Assembly: GCA_964573505.1 (NCBI GenBank)
Contig: CAZNMS010000001.1
Coordinates: 1-64,000 of the forward strand
Source: AM-0621 sp964573505
Lineage (GTDB): Bacteria; Planctomycetota; Planctomycetia; Planctomycetales; Planctomycetaceae
Length of the DNA: 64,000 nt
Direction of reading: 5' to 3'
Shown here: in pieces, positions 17,196-26,460 of the stretch
Numbering within the stretch: position 1 is the stretch's first letter
How the letters are laid out: the number at the start of each line of letters is the position of its first letter
Position numbers and translations under genes: made by a program
The notes under the pieces: generated by a model
Told to the model about the DNA's origin: nothing
Database searches by the model: none
The model's input: only the letters and a program-made list of their open reading frames with translations

Positions 17196-17260
17196 CGTAG
17201 CAGAAGTCGTGAGACTTCTGATCGAACTTCGAAAGACCGAACTCTCACGAGTTCGGCTAC
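17196..17260. repeat. GTAGCCGAA double-hairpin repeat, copy 5 (variant)
   Basis: CAGAAGTCGTGAGACTTCTG hairpin, linker, then CCGAACTCTCACGAGTTCGG. The left hairpin has compensatory changes against the other copies, preserving pairing. Confidence 0.85.
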
Positions 17261-17336
17261 CCCGAATTCTTAGTCTTAAAGACGAAGTCGCCGTCGCTGT
17301 GCCGCATGACGTCGTCTCTCTGCTCATGAGGTCGCG

Positions 17337-18323
17337 ATGACTTCTTCGCTTGCTCGGCCGCTCGCTCTGTTTCTCGGCGGCTTCACGTTGCTGAACTTGC
17401 TGGGCGAGATGCGTTTTCATGCTTTCGAGCCGAATGTTTGGTGGATCGATCTGCGAGCGATCCCCTTATGGCTTTCATGGCCGGTGCTGATTGTCACCGC
17501 GAGTTTGTGGATCGCGTTCGGCACCGGTCGCTCGCTGTCGACGACATCGCAACGAGTTGCCGTCGTCGGCACTGTGAGTCTGCTGCTCGTCACCTTCATG
17601 AACGCCGCGACGTTTTGGTTGTTGCTCCTCAGCGGCAGTGTGACGACCGGCATGCCGCTGCCATTCTCAATGGCGATGAGTGCGTTGTTGGCAGTCATCG
17701 CGATTGGCTTGCAAGCACCTCAATCCGCAGAAAACACGAAGCCGCAATGGCGGAGACGCAGCTTGCAATGGGCAACATTCGCGCTCGGTGCCATCGCCTT
17801 TCCGCTCGGGCTCATGTTCTGCTTCGGTAAGACGGATTACAGACGCCCCGCAGACGCGATCGTTGTCTTCGGTTGTCGAGTCTATGAAGACGGCGAGCCC
17901 TCATTGTCGCTCGCCGATCGAGTCCGCACCGGCTGCGAGCTGTATCGCGCAGGACTTGCTCCGCGCGTCGTTTTCTCGGGAGGACCGGGCGACGGCGCGA
18001 CGCACGAGACCGAAGCGATGAAGCAGCTTGCTCTCAAACTCGGCGTTCCGGCTGAAGCAATCTCGCTCGATCCCGATGGCCTCAACACATGGGCGACTGT
18101 TCGCAATACGAGCCCGCTGTTTGCTCAATCGTCCGTGCGACGAGTGCTCGCCGTCAGTCACTTCTATCACCTGCCGCGCGTGAAGTTGGCCTATCAACGC
18201 TCCGGCTGGGACGTCTTCACTGTTCCCGCGGATGAGACTCGGCGATTGAGTCAGATGCCCTTTCTGATCGCACGCGAAGTCGCCGCATTTTGGGCGTACT
18301 ACCTGCGTGCGATCGTGAGTTAG
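17337..18323 (+). CDS. YdcF/ElyC/SanA-family membrane protein (DUF218)
   Basis: Protein of 328 residues with four predicted membrane helices in the first 160 residues, then a DUF218 domain from about residue 175. Family motifs are DAIVVFGCRVYEDGEPSLSL, RVVFSGGPGDGATHETEAM (with the conserved SGG and E), and AVSHFYHLPRVKLAYQR (conserved SH.yH.pR). E. coli members affect cell-envelope barrier function and peptidoglycan or enterobacterial common antigen metabolism; the reaction here is unknown. Four N-terminal helices are more than in SanA and resemble the ElyC-type layout. GAGG precedes ATG 17337. It is convergent with the transglutaminase-like gene, only 22 nt away. Confidence 0.85.
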   Translation: MTSSLARPLALFLGGFTLLNLLGEMRFHAFEPNVWWIDLRAIPLWLSWPVLIVTASLWIAFGTGRSLSTTSQRVAVVGTVSLLLVTFMNAATFWLLLLSGSVTTGMPLPFSMAMSALLAVIAIGLQAPQSAENTKPQWRRRSLQWATFALGAIAFPLGLMFCFGKTDYRRPADAIVVFGCRVYEDGEPSLSLADRVRTGCELYRAGLAPRVVFSGGPGDGATHETEAMKQLALKLGVPAEAISLDPDGLNTWATVRNTSPLFAQSSVRRVLAVSHFYHLPRVKLAYQRSGWDVFTVPADETRRLSQMPFLIAREVAAFWAYYLRAIVS

Positions 18324-18345
18324 GCCGGTCGCTGTCGCAAAGCTC

Positions 18346-19845
18346 TTATCGCTCGAAGCTCTGCACCGAGATCTGCACGTTGTTGATGATGTTGAAGATC
18401 GGCAAGAACGACGAGACGGGAACGGGGCCGTCGTCAGCAAGATCGCTGTCGCTGAGTTTGATGTGACTCGCCCCGATGCCGCCGAGTCCCAATGTGCCGT
18501 CAAGCGGAACCCATTGGTTGTTCAAAAAGGCTTCCGTCCACATATGCCCGCCGAAGGCTCCGAGCTTGTCGGCATACACAAATCCGACCGCAACGCGCGA
18601 CGGGATTTGCTTCGCTCTGAGCATCGCCGCAAGCAAGCAAGCGTGCTCGGTGCAGTCGCCCTCCATTCGCTCCGCGACTTCCGCCGCTGAAGCAAGCGCC
18701 GTCGAGAAGTTCTTCTTCTCCAGTTTCTCGTAGACGTAGCGCTCCATTCGCACGGCGATCGTGCCGGGATCTTCTGAACCGAGTGCTGCTCGTTCGGCAT
18801 GCTCAACGACCTTCGGCGCTTTTGATTGCAGGAACTGCGTTTCGCCGAGGTACTGCTTGTTCGTATTTCGCTCGCGAGTGACATTGCGCGGCACCGGCAT
18901 CCCGGTCAGTGTGAGTTCGATGTTCTTGTCGTCGATCTTCTTCACCGACTGAGTCGGTGAGTTCGGAATCAAGGTCGCGAGATCAACGTCTTTCCCGGTG
19001 ACAGAGAGCACCGCTTTCTTCGCCTTGATCAGCGTCGCCGGCGGATTAGGAACTTTGATGAGAGTGCCGACCGCGACATCAAGCTCTGCTCCGGCGATGG
19101 CTTGCAAAGCGACATCACGCGGGACTGTGTACGTCACCATTCCGAGTAACGGTGCTTCGGTCCGCAGGGCTTCGCCGTGCTCGTCGAGAAACATTCGCAA
19201 CTCGATCACTGGAATGAGCGAGTCCGAAACGCGTGCCTTCAGCAATGACCGTTCTTTGTTGTCGTGCAGCTTGACGGTGTGCATCTCGTCGGCGGTCACT
19301 TTGATCGTGCTGACCTTTCCGAACTGCGGAGAGAACGACTTAAAGCTGATCGACTGGCCGGGCTTCAAAGGTTTGTCGCGCAGAATTCGCTCTTGATACG
19401 CGGTCGACTTCACATCGGACTCGAGCGTCAGGCTCTGCTTCGTTGTGCGACCGCCGACCGTTGTTTCGATCTGCAATTCGTTCCCCGCGAGCTTGCCGAC
19501 GCTGCGAGTTGACTGCGCGGGCGGGTTCTTCATCTCCCAAATAAAGCTCAGCAACTTGCCGTCTTCGTTCTCCTCACTGACCGATGAGGATTCGATCTGA
19601 ATGACTTGCCCGAAGCGCTTCATCTGCAATCGCTCTTCGTGCTTCGTGACATAGACCGTCTGCCCGTCGCGCGTTCCCTTTGAGATGTTCGATCGCCCGT
19701 AACCGACTCGTTGATTGGCCATATAGATCACCTGCCAATCATCGCGCTGCTCGTTCGAAGCCGCTTGATCCGCGCTCTGTGCAAGTGCAGGCAGCAGTCC
19801 CAAAAACAGAAGCCCGAGTCCAATCATCAATCGCCGAGACAGCAT
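18346..19845 (-). CDS. Secreted transglutaminase-like protein
   Basis: Protein of 499 residues with a signal peptide (RRLMIGLGLLFLGLLPALAQSA). Residues about 25-330 are a beta-rich region common to planctomycete proteins of this type. The C-terminal transglutaminase-like domain shows the papain-type triad: Cys398 in MEGDCTEHACLLAAM, His in AFGGHMWTEAF, Asp in WVPLDGTLG. Such proteins cleave or cross-link peptides outside the cytoplasm; the substrate is unknown. AAGGG precedes ATG 19845. Length and order fit other planctomycete examples and nothing looks broken. Confidence 0.88.
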   Translation of the reverse strand: MLSRRLMIGLGLLFLGLLPALAQSADQAASNEQRDDWQVIYMANQRVGYGRSNISKGTRDGQTVYVTKHEERLQMKRFGQVIQIESSSVSEENEDGKLLSFIWEMKNPPAQSTRSVGKLAGNELQIETTVGGRTTKQSLTLESDVKSTAYQERILRDKPLKPGQSISFKSFSPQFGKVSTIKVTADEMHTVKLHDNKERSLLKARVSDSLIPVIELRMFLDEHGEALRTEAPLLGMVTYTVPRDVALQAIAGAELDVAVGTLIKVPNPPATLIKAKKAVLSVTGKDVDLATLIPNSPTQSVKKIDDKNIELTLTGMPVPRNVTRERNTNKQYLGETQFLQSKAPKVVEHAERAALGSEDPGTIAVRMERYVYEKLEKKNFSTALASAAEVAERMEGDCTEHACLLAAMLRAKQIPSRVAVGFVYADKLGAFGGHMWTEAFLNNQWVPLDGTLGLGGIGASHIKLSDSDLADDGPVPVSSFLPIFNIINNVQISVQSFER

Positions 19846-19885
19846 GGGAGACCCTTTGATCTAAAGCGGTGCGACCACAATCAAC

Positions 19886-19951
19886 CGTAGCCGAAATCGT
19901 CAGATTTCCGGGCCGCAGTGACTGCGTCCGAAGTCTCACGACTTCGGCTAC
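19886..19951. repeat. GTAGCCGAA double-hairpin repeat, copy 6
   Basis: CCGAAATCGTCAGATTTCCG hairpin, linker, then CCGAAGTCTCACGACTTCGG; outer GTAGC/GCTAC pair. It lies in the divergent gap between the transglutaminase and FtsX-type genes. Confidence 0.85.
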
Positions 19952-20135
19952 AAAAGCTGCGCGCACGGCGCGCTGAAGTTACGAAGCAGATATCGAAAGC
20001 CGATTGTGATCACTTCCCGCAAGCAGAGTGAGCCATTCGCGTTCGTCGCTTACGCTGAGCCGACCTCTGATCTCGCATGTCGGCGAAGTCGAGAGGGCTT
20101 GCTCGCCGTGAACGTCGTGTTGTGGGAGTTGCTGA

Positions 20136-22517
20136 ATGGTAAGAGTTCTTGATCGCAAGCTGATGCGCGAGTTGTGGCATCAGAAAGGACTCATCATCGC
20201 GATCACAACGCTGATCTCCGTCGGTGTGATGTGCTTCATCTACATGCGTTCGATCACGCATAACCTCAAACGAGCAAAGGCTCGATACTACGCGACATCG
20301 CGCATGGCGGACTTCTGGATCGACGTGAAGAAGGTCCCGGTCGCGGAACTGGATGTCGTCACCAACCTTCGCGGCATCGCCGAGATCCGGCCGCGCATCA
20401 AGTTTTTGGCAACGGTCGATCTCCCGCATGTTCCTGAGCCCGTGAATGGGCTCGTTCTGTCGTTGCCCGATCGGCGTCGTCCCATCATCAACGAAATCAC
20501 GCTGAAAAGCGGCTCGTACTTCTCCGATCAAGGCCGTGATGAGGTGCTCATCAACGAAGCGTTCGCGGTGAAGCACAAACTCAAAGCCGGCGATCGCATT
20601 CATCTGCTGCTCAACAATCGGCGGCAAGAGTTGCAGATCATTGGCACTGCAAGCAGCAGCGAATTCGTATATCTCGTTGGCCCCGGTGCGATCTTTCCCG
20701 ATCCCGAACACTTCGGCGTTTTCTATTTAAAGGAGACGTTCGCTGAAGAGGTCTTCGACTTCAGCGGCGCCTGCAATCAAATCGTCGGGACGGTTGCCCC
20801 CGAGTTTCGTGAGCAACCCGATGAGCTCCTGCGGCAGGTCGAGCGAGTTCTGAAGCCGTACGGCGTCTTCTCGGTGACGCCGCTCCGAGATCAGCCGTCG
20901 AATCGCTACCTCAGCGACGAAATTCGAGGCATCGGCTCGTTCGCTCAAATCATGCCGGTCATCTTTCTGGCAGTGGCCGCGCTCGTGCTCAATGTGCTCA
21001 TGCTGCGACTCATCGAACAGCAGCGCGTCGTCATCGGAACGCTCAAAGGACTCGGATATTCGAACGCGCAACTCTTCATCCACTACACGAAATACAGCGG
21101 CCTAATTGGCATCGTCGGCGGACTCGGCGGATGGGGACTCGGCTACGTCATGGCCGGACTCGTTACGGATCTGTACCGGACGTTCTTCGAATTCCCCGAC
21201 TTACGAAACGAGATCTACCCGGATCTCTACGCACTCGGGCTCATGATTAGCTTCGGCTGCGCATTACTCGGATCACTCAACGGAGCACGCGGGGCATTGA
21301 GTCTGCAACCCGCCGAAGCGATGCGCACAAAGCCCCCGGCGAAAGGTGCGAAAGTTTGGATCGAGCATATTCCCTTTGTCTGGACGCGACTGAGTTCCGG
21401 CTGGCGCATGGTTTTACGCAATATCATGCGACACAAATTGAGAACTGCTGTCGGTATCTTCGCCGCAGCAATGGGGACATCGATCATGTCTTGCGGTTTC
21501 GTTCTGCAAAACGCGCTGCGATATTTGATCGACTTTCAATTCACCAAAATCAGTCGCAGCGATGTTGATATCTACTTCAAAGACGACCGCAGTCCCGAAG
21601 CATGGAAAGAAACGCGACTCTTACCCGGAGTCGACTACGCGGAACCGTTTCTTGATGTGCCCGTCGAATTCTTCAATGGGCCGTATCGTCGCAAGGGCGT
21701 GATTTCGGGACTTTCGCCGACCGCTCGCTTAACGACCCCGCGTACAAAGCAAGGCGAGCCGATCCCAATCCCCGAAAATGGCGTCGCAATGACCCGCAAG
21801 CTCGCGGAACTCCTGCACCTCAAAGCGGGAGACATGATCGAAATCGAGCCCGTCAAAGGTATCAAGCAGCGGAAGCGAGTGCCGATCACTACCCTCAACG
21901 ACAGCTATATTGGACTCTCGGTCTATGCCGACATCAATTACTTAAGCCGGCTCGTCGGCGAAGAGGCTGCCGTAAATGGCGTGCAATTAAAGATCGACTC
22001 GCGCGCCGGTCCTAAGCGAGAACTAGCAAAGGCCATCAAGGAAATTCCCGCCGTGCAGAGTTATATCGGGCGGCAGGCGATGATCGACAACCTGCAACAC
22101 ACACTGGTTGAAATGCAGGATATTTTCATCGGCTTTATGGTATTCTTCGCCGGCGTCATCTTCTTTGCGAGTCTGCTCAACATGAGTCTCATCAGTCTCG
22201 CGGAACGACGGCGAGAAATTGCGACATTGCTCGTTCAAGGCTATAGCGAATGGCAAGTCGGCGGACTCTTCCTACGAGAGAGTCTTGTCGTCGATGTCAT
22301 TGGTACGCTGCTCGGCATGCCGCTCGGCTACGCGCTCTGCATCTGGCTGACGATCGTCTATGACACCGAGATGTTCCGCTTTCCCTTAATTAGCCCGCCC
22401 ATTGTTTGGATTAAGACAATGGTCATGGCAGGCATTTTCGCCTTGCTGGCTCATGTCTTCGTACATCGCGCGATCGTGAAAATGGATTGGCGAGACGCCT
22501 TGAGCGTCAAAGAGTAA
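20136..22517 (+). CDS. FtsX/MacB-type ABC transporter permease
   Basis: Protein of 793 residues with two FtsX repeats. The first has one N-terminal helix (LIIAITTLISVGVMCFIYM), a periplasmic domain, and three helices ending near 400. The second starts at GWRMVLRNIMRHKLRTAVG, the typical cytoplasmic entry motif, has a second periplasmic part, and three C-terminal helices. Two-repeat permeases of 750-800 residues act as whole transport channels for lipids or lipoproteins, or as mechanotransmitters, with a separate ATPase. No ATPase or membrane-fusion gene is next to it; both must be encoded elsewhere or just lost. GGGAG lies 5' of ATG 20136. It may be cotranscribed with the small protein after it (55 nt gap). 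Confidence 0.88.
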   Translation: MVRVLDRKLMRELWHQKGLIIAITTLISVGVMCFIYMRSITHNLKRAKARYYATSRMADFWIDVKKVPVAELDVVTNLRGIAEIRPRIKFLATVDLPHVPEPVNGLVLSLPDRRRPIINEITLKSGSYFSDQGRDEVLINEAFAVKHKLKAGDRIHLLLNNRRQELQIIGTASSSEFVYLVGPGAIFPDPEHFGVFYLKETFAEEVFDFSGACNQIVGTVAPEFREQPDELLRQVERVLKPYGVFSVTPLRDQPSNRYLSDEIRGIGSFAQIMPVIFLAVAALVLNVLMLRLIEQQRVVIGTLKGLGYSNAQLFIHYTKYSGLIGIVGGLGGWGLGYVMAGLVTDLYRTFFEFPDLRNEIYPDLYALGLMISFGCALLGSLNGARGALSLQPAEAMRTKPPAKGAKVWIEHIPFVWTRLSSGWRMVLRNIMRHKLRTAVGIFAAAMGTSIMSCGFVLQNALRYLIDFQFTKISRSDVDIYFKDDRSPEAWKETRLLPGVDYAEPFLDVPVEFFNGPYRRKGVISGLSPTARLTTPRTKQGEPIPIPENGVAMTRKLAELLHLKAGDMIEIEPVKGIKQRKRVPITTLNDSYIGLSVYADINYLSRLVGEEAAVNGVQLKIDSRAGPKRELAKAIKEIPAVQSYIGRQAMIDNLQHTLVEMQDIFIGFMVFFAGVIFFASLLNMSLISLAERRREIATLLVQGYSEWQVGGLFLRESLVVDVIGTLLGMPLGYALCIWLTIVYDTEMFRFPLISPPIVWIKTMVMAGIFALLAHVFVHRAIVKMDWRDALSVKE

Positions 22518-22572
22518 CGCCCGTAAAAGCGACGCTCGCCGTATCATCAATTTCAACCGAGACCCCGCAGAT

Positions 22573-22848
22573 ATGACTTCGAAGCCCCGAGAATCGCTTC
22601 TCTTCCGCCTCGTGATTGTCGCAAGCGCCGCTCTGCTCGTGACCGTGCTCGGAATGATTGCCGCTGCCTTTGCTCCGCCGGAATCCTCGCTGACTCGCTT
22701 CTTTGATCGAAACGGCCTCAGCCTCCTCGGAGTTGAAGTGCTCGGGATTCTCGGTTTCGGGATCTTGGCTATGGCCTCCGATCAACCGCCGAGCAATGGC
22801 GACGAACCGGGCCCGCCTCACACTCAATCTCCTGAAGAAAAACCGTAA
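22573..22848 (+). CDS. Small hypothetical membrane protein
   Basis: Protein of 91 residues with two membrane segments (LVIVASAALLVTVLGMIAAA and LLGVEVLGILGFGILAMA) and a polar Pro/Glu-rich tail that should be cytoplasmic. No family recognised. It follows the FtsX-type permease by 55 nt on the same strand and precedes nuoA by about 220 nt, so it could belong to the permease transcript. There is no clear ribosome site, so the coding call rests on size, codon pattern and hydrophobic layout. Confidence 0.55.
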   Translation: MTSKPRESLLFRLVIVASAALLVTVLGMIAAAFAPPESSLTRFFDRNGLSLLGVEVLGILGFGILAMASDQPPSNGDEPGPPHTQSPEEKP

Positions 22849-23070
22849 CCTCATGCAGCATTGAGCCTAACGCTCGAGGATTGGCAGTAGTTTGCGAGCG
22901 CCAACGGGACGCGGAACTCAATCCGAAAGCGACGAACCGAACCGCTCCGACCGACTTGCAGCTTTCCGTCGCATTGGCCTAGCATCCCTCCCGACCCTCA
23001 GCGGCCGCGCTTCGGCGGTGCTGACATTGGCTAATTTCGTGACTCCCTATTGGCTCAGGGGCCGCTCCGC

Positions 23071-23451
23071 ATGAGTTATCACCCTGTCGTCGTTTATGTG
23101 CTGGTCCTGCTTGGGTTCGTCGTCACGAATCTGATTCTGGCACATATCATCGGGCCAAAGAAAAAGACGTCGGTCAAACAGATGCCGTATGAATCCGGCA
23201 TGGATCCAGTTGGCGACGCCCGGCAGCCTTTCGACGTCAAATTCTATCTGGTTGCCATTCTGTTTCTCGTCTTTGACGTCGAATTGCTCTTCCTCTATCC
23301 GTGGTCGGTGAGTGCTTATACTGACTCGGAAACAAAGATTATCCCGGCGGAGCTAAGTGATACCGTCTACGGTGTCATGATGGTCTTTATGACCACTTTG
23401 GCAATCGCCTTCGTCTACGCATGGAGAAAAGGAGTGTTTCGATGGCGGTAG
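23071..23451 (+). CDS. nuoA: NADH-quinone oxidoreductase subunit A
   Basis: Membrane-arm subunit of complex I, 126 residues with three helices. The conserved loop between helices 1 and 2 (KQMPYESGMDPVGDARQPFDVKFY) and the acidic FLVFDVELLFLYPW motif of helix 2 are intact; this loop borders the quinone site. ATG 23071 is used rather than the in-frame TTG at 23050. It is first of a 14-gene operon and overlaps nuoB by 10 nt. Confidence 0.95.
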   Translation: MSYHPVVVYVLVLLGFVVTNLILAHIIGPKKKTSVKQMPYESGMDPVGDARQPFDVKFYLVAILFLVFDVELLFLYPWSVSAYTDSETKIIPAELSDTVYGVMMVFMTTLAIAFVYAWRKGVFRWR

Positions 23452-24044
23452 GTCTGCCGGAGAACGTCTTCCTGACGAAGCTCGACGTCGCAGCAAACTG
23501 GGTGCGATCGAATAGCTTGTGGCCGATGCCCTTTGCGACAGCATGTTGCGGCATTGAATTGATGGCGACGGCCTCGTCGCGCTTTGACTTGGCCCGGTTC
23601 GGTGCCGAAGTCATGCGCTTCAGTCCGAGACAATGCGACTTGCTCATCGTCGCTGGTCGGGTCGTGATGAAGATGCTGCCCGTGTTGCAGCGAATTTGGC
23701 TGCAGATGCCCGAGCCGAAATGGTGTATCTCGATGGGAGCATGCGCCTGCTCTGGCGGTGTGTTTGATACTTACGCTGTCGTGCAGGGCGTCGACCGCTT
23801 TATCCCCGTCGATCTGTATGTGCCCGGCTGCCCGCCCCGTCCGGAGCAACTCATCGCTGGAATCATCGAGCTTCAGCAGCGCATTAAGCAGACCGGCACA
23901 CTCGACGGTCGCGAGTTTATGAAACGAACAACCGCACTCGGGCCGGAGCCCTATCAACTCGACGAAATTCGTCGAGCGCGAGAAGCGACGCCGGTGGTTG
24001 GGCTCGAAATCTTCAACACTCCCGACCTAAAGACAAAAACATAA
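23442..24044 (+). CDS. nuoB: NADH-quinone oxidoreductase subunit B
   Basis: Peripheral-arm subunit that carries the terminal N2 [4Fe-4S] cluster, which passes electrons to quinone. Its ligands are visible: the tandem Cys pair in ATACCGIELMA, one Cys in MGACACSGG, and one in VPGCPPRPEQL. The start at 23442 (MAVGLPENVF) is chosen over ATG 23421 because the bases between them contain the AAAGGAG ribosome site. It is 200 residues; the tail beyond the family core is short and variable. The ribosome site lies within the 3' end of nuoA, so the two are coupled. Confidence 0.96.
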   Translation: MAVGLPENVFLTKLDVAANWVRSNSLWPMPFATACCGIELMATASSRFDLARFGAEVMRFSPRQCDLLIVAGRVVMKMLPVLQRIWLQMPEPKWCISMGACACSGGVFDTYAVVQGVDRFIPVDLYVPGCPPRPEQLIAGIIELQQRIKQTGTLDGREFMKRTTALGPEPYQLDEIRRAREATPVVGLEIFNTPDLKTKT

Positions 24045-24129
24045 AAACTCACTTGAAGTCGGCCGGCACTGATCTCGGCGAACGCAACGCAAGCACTGGC
24101 TGCAAACGCAGAACTCGAACTCGCAGGCA

Positions 24130-24624
24130 ATGATGGTAGAAGAATCAGTCCTCAAAGAACGATTCGGCGAAACGATCGCGATGAGCGAGTTTCGTGATAA
24201 TCGCCGCGTGTCGGTGAATGCCGAGCATGCCTACGGCCTGCTTGAGTATTTGAAGTCGCACAACGGATTTGATTTCTTGGTCGACATCACTGCGGTTGAC
24301 TATCTCGAATATGAAAATGCGACGGACCGCTTTGGAGTTGTGTACTGTCTTCTCAATACACAAACCGGTGAGCGACTTATTGTAAAGACCTTTGTGAACG
24401 ACCCGAATCCGACGCTTAAGTCGGTCTATGGGTTGTGGCGCGGATCAGATTGGATGGAACGAGAAGTCTTCGACATGTTCGGAATCAGCTTCTCGGGTCA
24501 TCCGGATTTGCGTCGGATTCTGTCGCCGGATGAGTTCACTGCTCACCCACTGCGAAAGGACTACCCAATCAAAGGACGCGGCGAGCGCCACAACTTCCCG
24601 GTTATCACTCGCGCGGAGAGCTAG
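24130..24624 (+). CDS. nuoC: NADH-quinone oxidoreductase subunit C
   Basis: Subunit of 164 residues in the peripheral arm, separate from NuoD (not fused as in E. coli). The family signature is clear: SVYGLWRGSDWMEREVFDMFGISFSGHPDLRRIL, cited here as residues about 98-131, followed by HPLRKDYPIKG. It has no cofactor and braces NuoD and NuoB. Two ATGs in a row (24130, 24133) leave the exact start open by one residue. Confidence 0.95.
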   Translation: MMVEESVLKERFGETIAMSEFRDNRRVSVNAEHAYGLLEYLKSHNGFDFLVDITAVDYLEYENATDRFGVVYCLLNTQTGERLIVKTFVNDPNPTLKSVYGLWRGSDWMEREVFDMFGISFSGHPDLRRILSPDEFTAHPLRKDYPIKGRGERHNFPVITRAES

Positions 24625-24726
24625 CCGATCGCACGAGACTCGCTGACATTTCGGGTCGCACTAAATCTTCAAACAATCCCCGGGCGCGAACGCGTACCGG
24701 AAAACAACTAGCACAGCCACAGTCCT

Positions 24727-25947
24727 ATGCCCCTTCAAGTCGCTGACACACTCGCTCCTGATGCTCCTGACAAAGAGTACCATTGGACGCTGAATTTCGG
24801 CCCGCAGCATCCTGCGACGCACACGACCCTGCGCCTTGTGCTCACGCTCGACGGCGAGAAGGTCATCAATGCTGTGCCGCACATCGGCTACTTGCATAGC
24901 GGCTTTGAAAAGCTCGGCGAGCATCTCGACTTCAACCAATATGTGACGATCGTCGACCGGATGAATTACCTGTCGCCGTTAGCCAATGAAATCGCTTGGC
25001 ATCACGCAGTCGAGAAACTGCTGGGTATCGAACTAACTGCTCGCTGTAAGTATATTCGCACGATCTTTGGCGAACTTCTCCGCATTCAGGATCACTTGCT
25101 GAATGTCGGCACTTCCGCACTCGATCTCGGCGCCTTTACGGCATTCCTGTACTGCTTCACACAGCGAGAAAAGATCTACGACATCATCGAACTCGCATCC
25201 GGTCAACGTTTCCACTCGAGCTATACCCGAGTCGGCGGCGTGATGTTTGATGTCAATGACCTCTGGGTAAACAAGGTTCGCGACTTCATTCAGGGATTGC
25301 CGAAGACGCATGCCGAAGTGCATCGCTTGCTGACTCGCAACCGTATCTTCATCGATCGCATCAAAGGAGTCGGTGTCCTCACCAAAGAGGATGCCATCAA
25401 CTTCAGTGTGACCGGGCCCGTAGCCCGAGCAAGTGGCGTCGTTCGTGATCTTCGCAAGGACGAACCATACTTGTCCTACAACGACTTCGACTTCAAGGTC
25501 GTCTGTGCTGATACGGGGGACTGCTACGCACGGTATCTCGTCCGCATGCAAGAGATCCTCGAAAGCATAAAGATCATTGAGCAGGCAATTGAGAATATTC
25601 CGACGGGGCCCATCAACGTTGACGTTGATAGTCGAGTCGTCCTGCCTGCAAAGCCGGCGGTTTATCGCAGTATCGAAGGACTGATTCAGCACTTCGAAGT
25701 GATCATGCCGAATCGCGGGTATTCAGCGCCGAAGGACGAAGTCTACGCTGCGGTAGAAGCGCCGAATGGAGAATTGGGCTTCTACCTCGTTTCAGACGGA
25801 ACGAACCGAGCGTACCGCGCTCGCACGCGTCCGCCGTCATACATACACTTCTCCGTGTTTCCGCATTTGATCAAAGGGCATCAACTCAGCGACGTCGTTG
25901 CGGTGCTGGGCAGCTTAAATATCATCGCAGCGGAATTAGATCGTTAA
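24727..25947 (+). CDS. nuoD: NADH-quinone oxidoreductase subunit D
   Basis: Subunit of 406 residues related to the [NiFe]-hydrogenase large subunit. It forms the quinone-binding cavity with NuoB. Conserved items: FGPQHPATHTTLRL with the quinone-site His region, HIGYLHSGFEK, and the C-terminal GSLNIIAAELDR ending in Arg. The hydrogenase nickel ligands are absent, as expected in complex I. The length is typical for stand-alone NuoD. Confidence 0.97.
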   Translation: MPLQVADTLAPDAPDKEYHWTLNFGPQHPATHTTLRLVLTLDGEKVINAVPHIGYLHSGFEKLGEHLDFNQYVTIVDRMNYLSPLANEIAWHHAVEKLLGIELTARCKYIRTIFGELLRIQDHLLNVGTSALDLGAFTAFLYCFTQREKIYDIIELASGQRFHSSYTRVGGVMFDVNDLWVNKVRDFIQGLPKTHAEVHRLLTRNRIFIDRIKGVGVLTKEDAINFSVTGPVARASGVVRDLRKDEPYLSYNDFDFKVVCADTGDCYARYLVRMQEILESIKIIEQAIENIPTGPINVDVDSRVVLPAKPAVYRSIEGLIQHFEVIMPNRGYSAPKDEVYAAVEAPNGELGFYLVSDGTNRAYRARTRPPSYIHFSVFPHLIKGHQLSDVVAVLGSLNIIAAELDR

Positions 25948-25976
25948 GAGAATTCGTCATCCCGGTGGTAATACCG

Positions 25977-26459
25977 ATGTCCGCTTTATCCCAAGCCATT
26001 CGCGACAAAATCCGCGATCAGTTTCCGAAGTATCCCAACAAGCGAGCCGTGACGCTGCCCGCCCTGCACATCGTGCATGACGAGTACCGACAAGTTTCAA
26101 TTGAGGCGATCAAGGAAATTGCAGAACTCCTCGAACTGCACCCGTCTGAGGTGCACGACACGATGAGCTTCTATCAATTCTTTCGCACCGAACAAAATCC
26201 GCTCGGCAAGCAGCGAATTTGGGTCTGTCGGTCGATCGCGTGCATGTTGCGCGGCGGAGAAGAATTGCTCGGTGAAATCTGTCATCGGATGCATTTGAAG
26301 CCCGGTGAGACGTCCGCAGACGGGAAAGTTACACTCGAATTTGCGGAATGCCTAGGCGGTTGCGACGGTGCGCCGTGCATGCTGATCAACGACGAATGCG
26401 AAATGAATATGACGCCGGACTCGGCGATGAAATTGATTGAAGAATTGAAGGCAAAATAA
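25977..26459 (+). CDS. nuoE: NADH-quinone oxidoreductase subunit E
   Basis: Thioredoxin-like [2Fe-2S] (N1a) subunit of the NADH dehydrogenase module, 160 residues. The four ligands are visible: CRSIAC and, further on, CLGGCDGAPC. The helical N-terminal domain LPALHIVHDEYRQVS is normal. ATG 25977 is used; a GTG at 25965 is an alternative four codons upstream. It is followed by nuoF after one base. Confidence 0.95.
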   Translation: MSALSQAIRDKIRDQFPKYPNKRAVTLPALHIVHDEYRQVSIEAIKEIAELLELHPSEVHDTMSFYQFFRTEQNPLGKQRIWVCRSIACMLRGGEELLGEICHRMHLKPGETSADGKVTLEFAECLGGCDGAPCMLINDECEMNMTPDSAMKLIEELKAK

Positions 26460-26460
26460 C

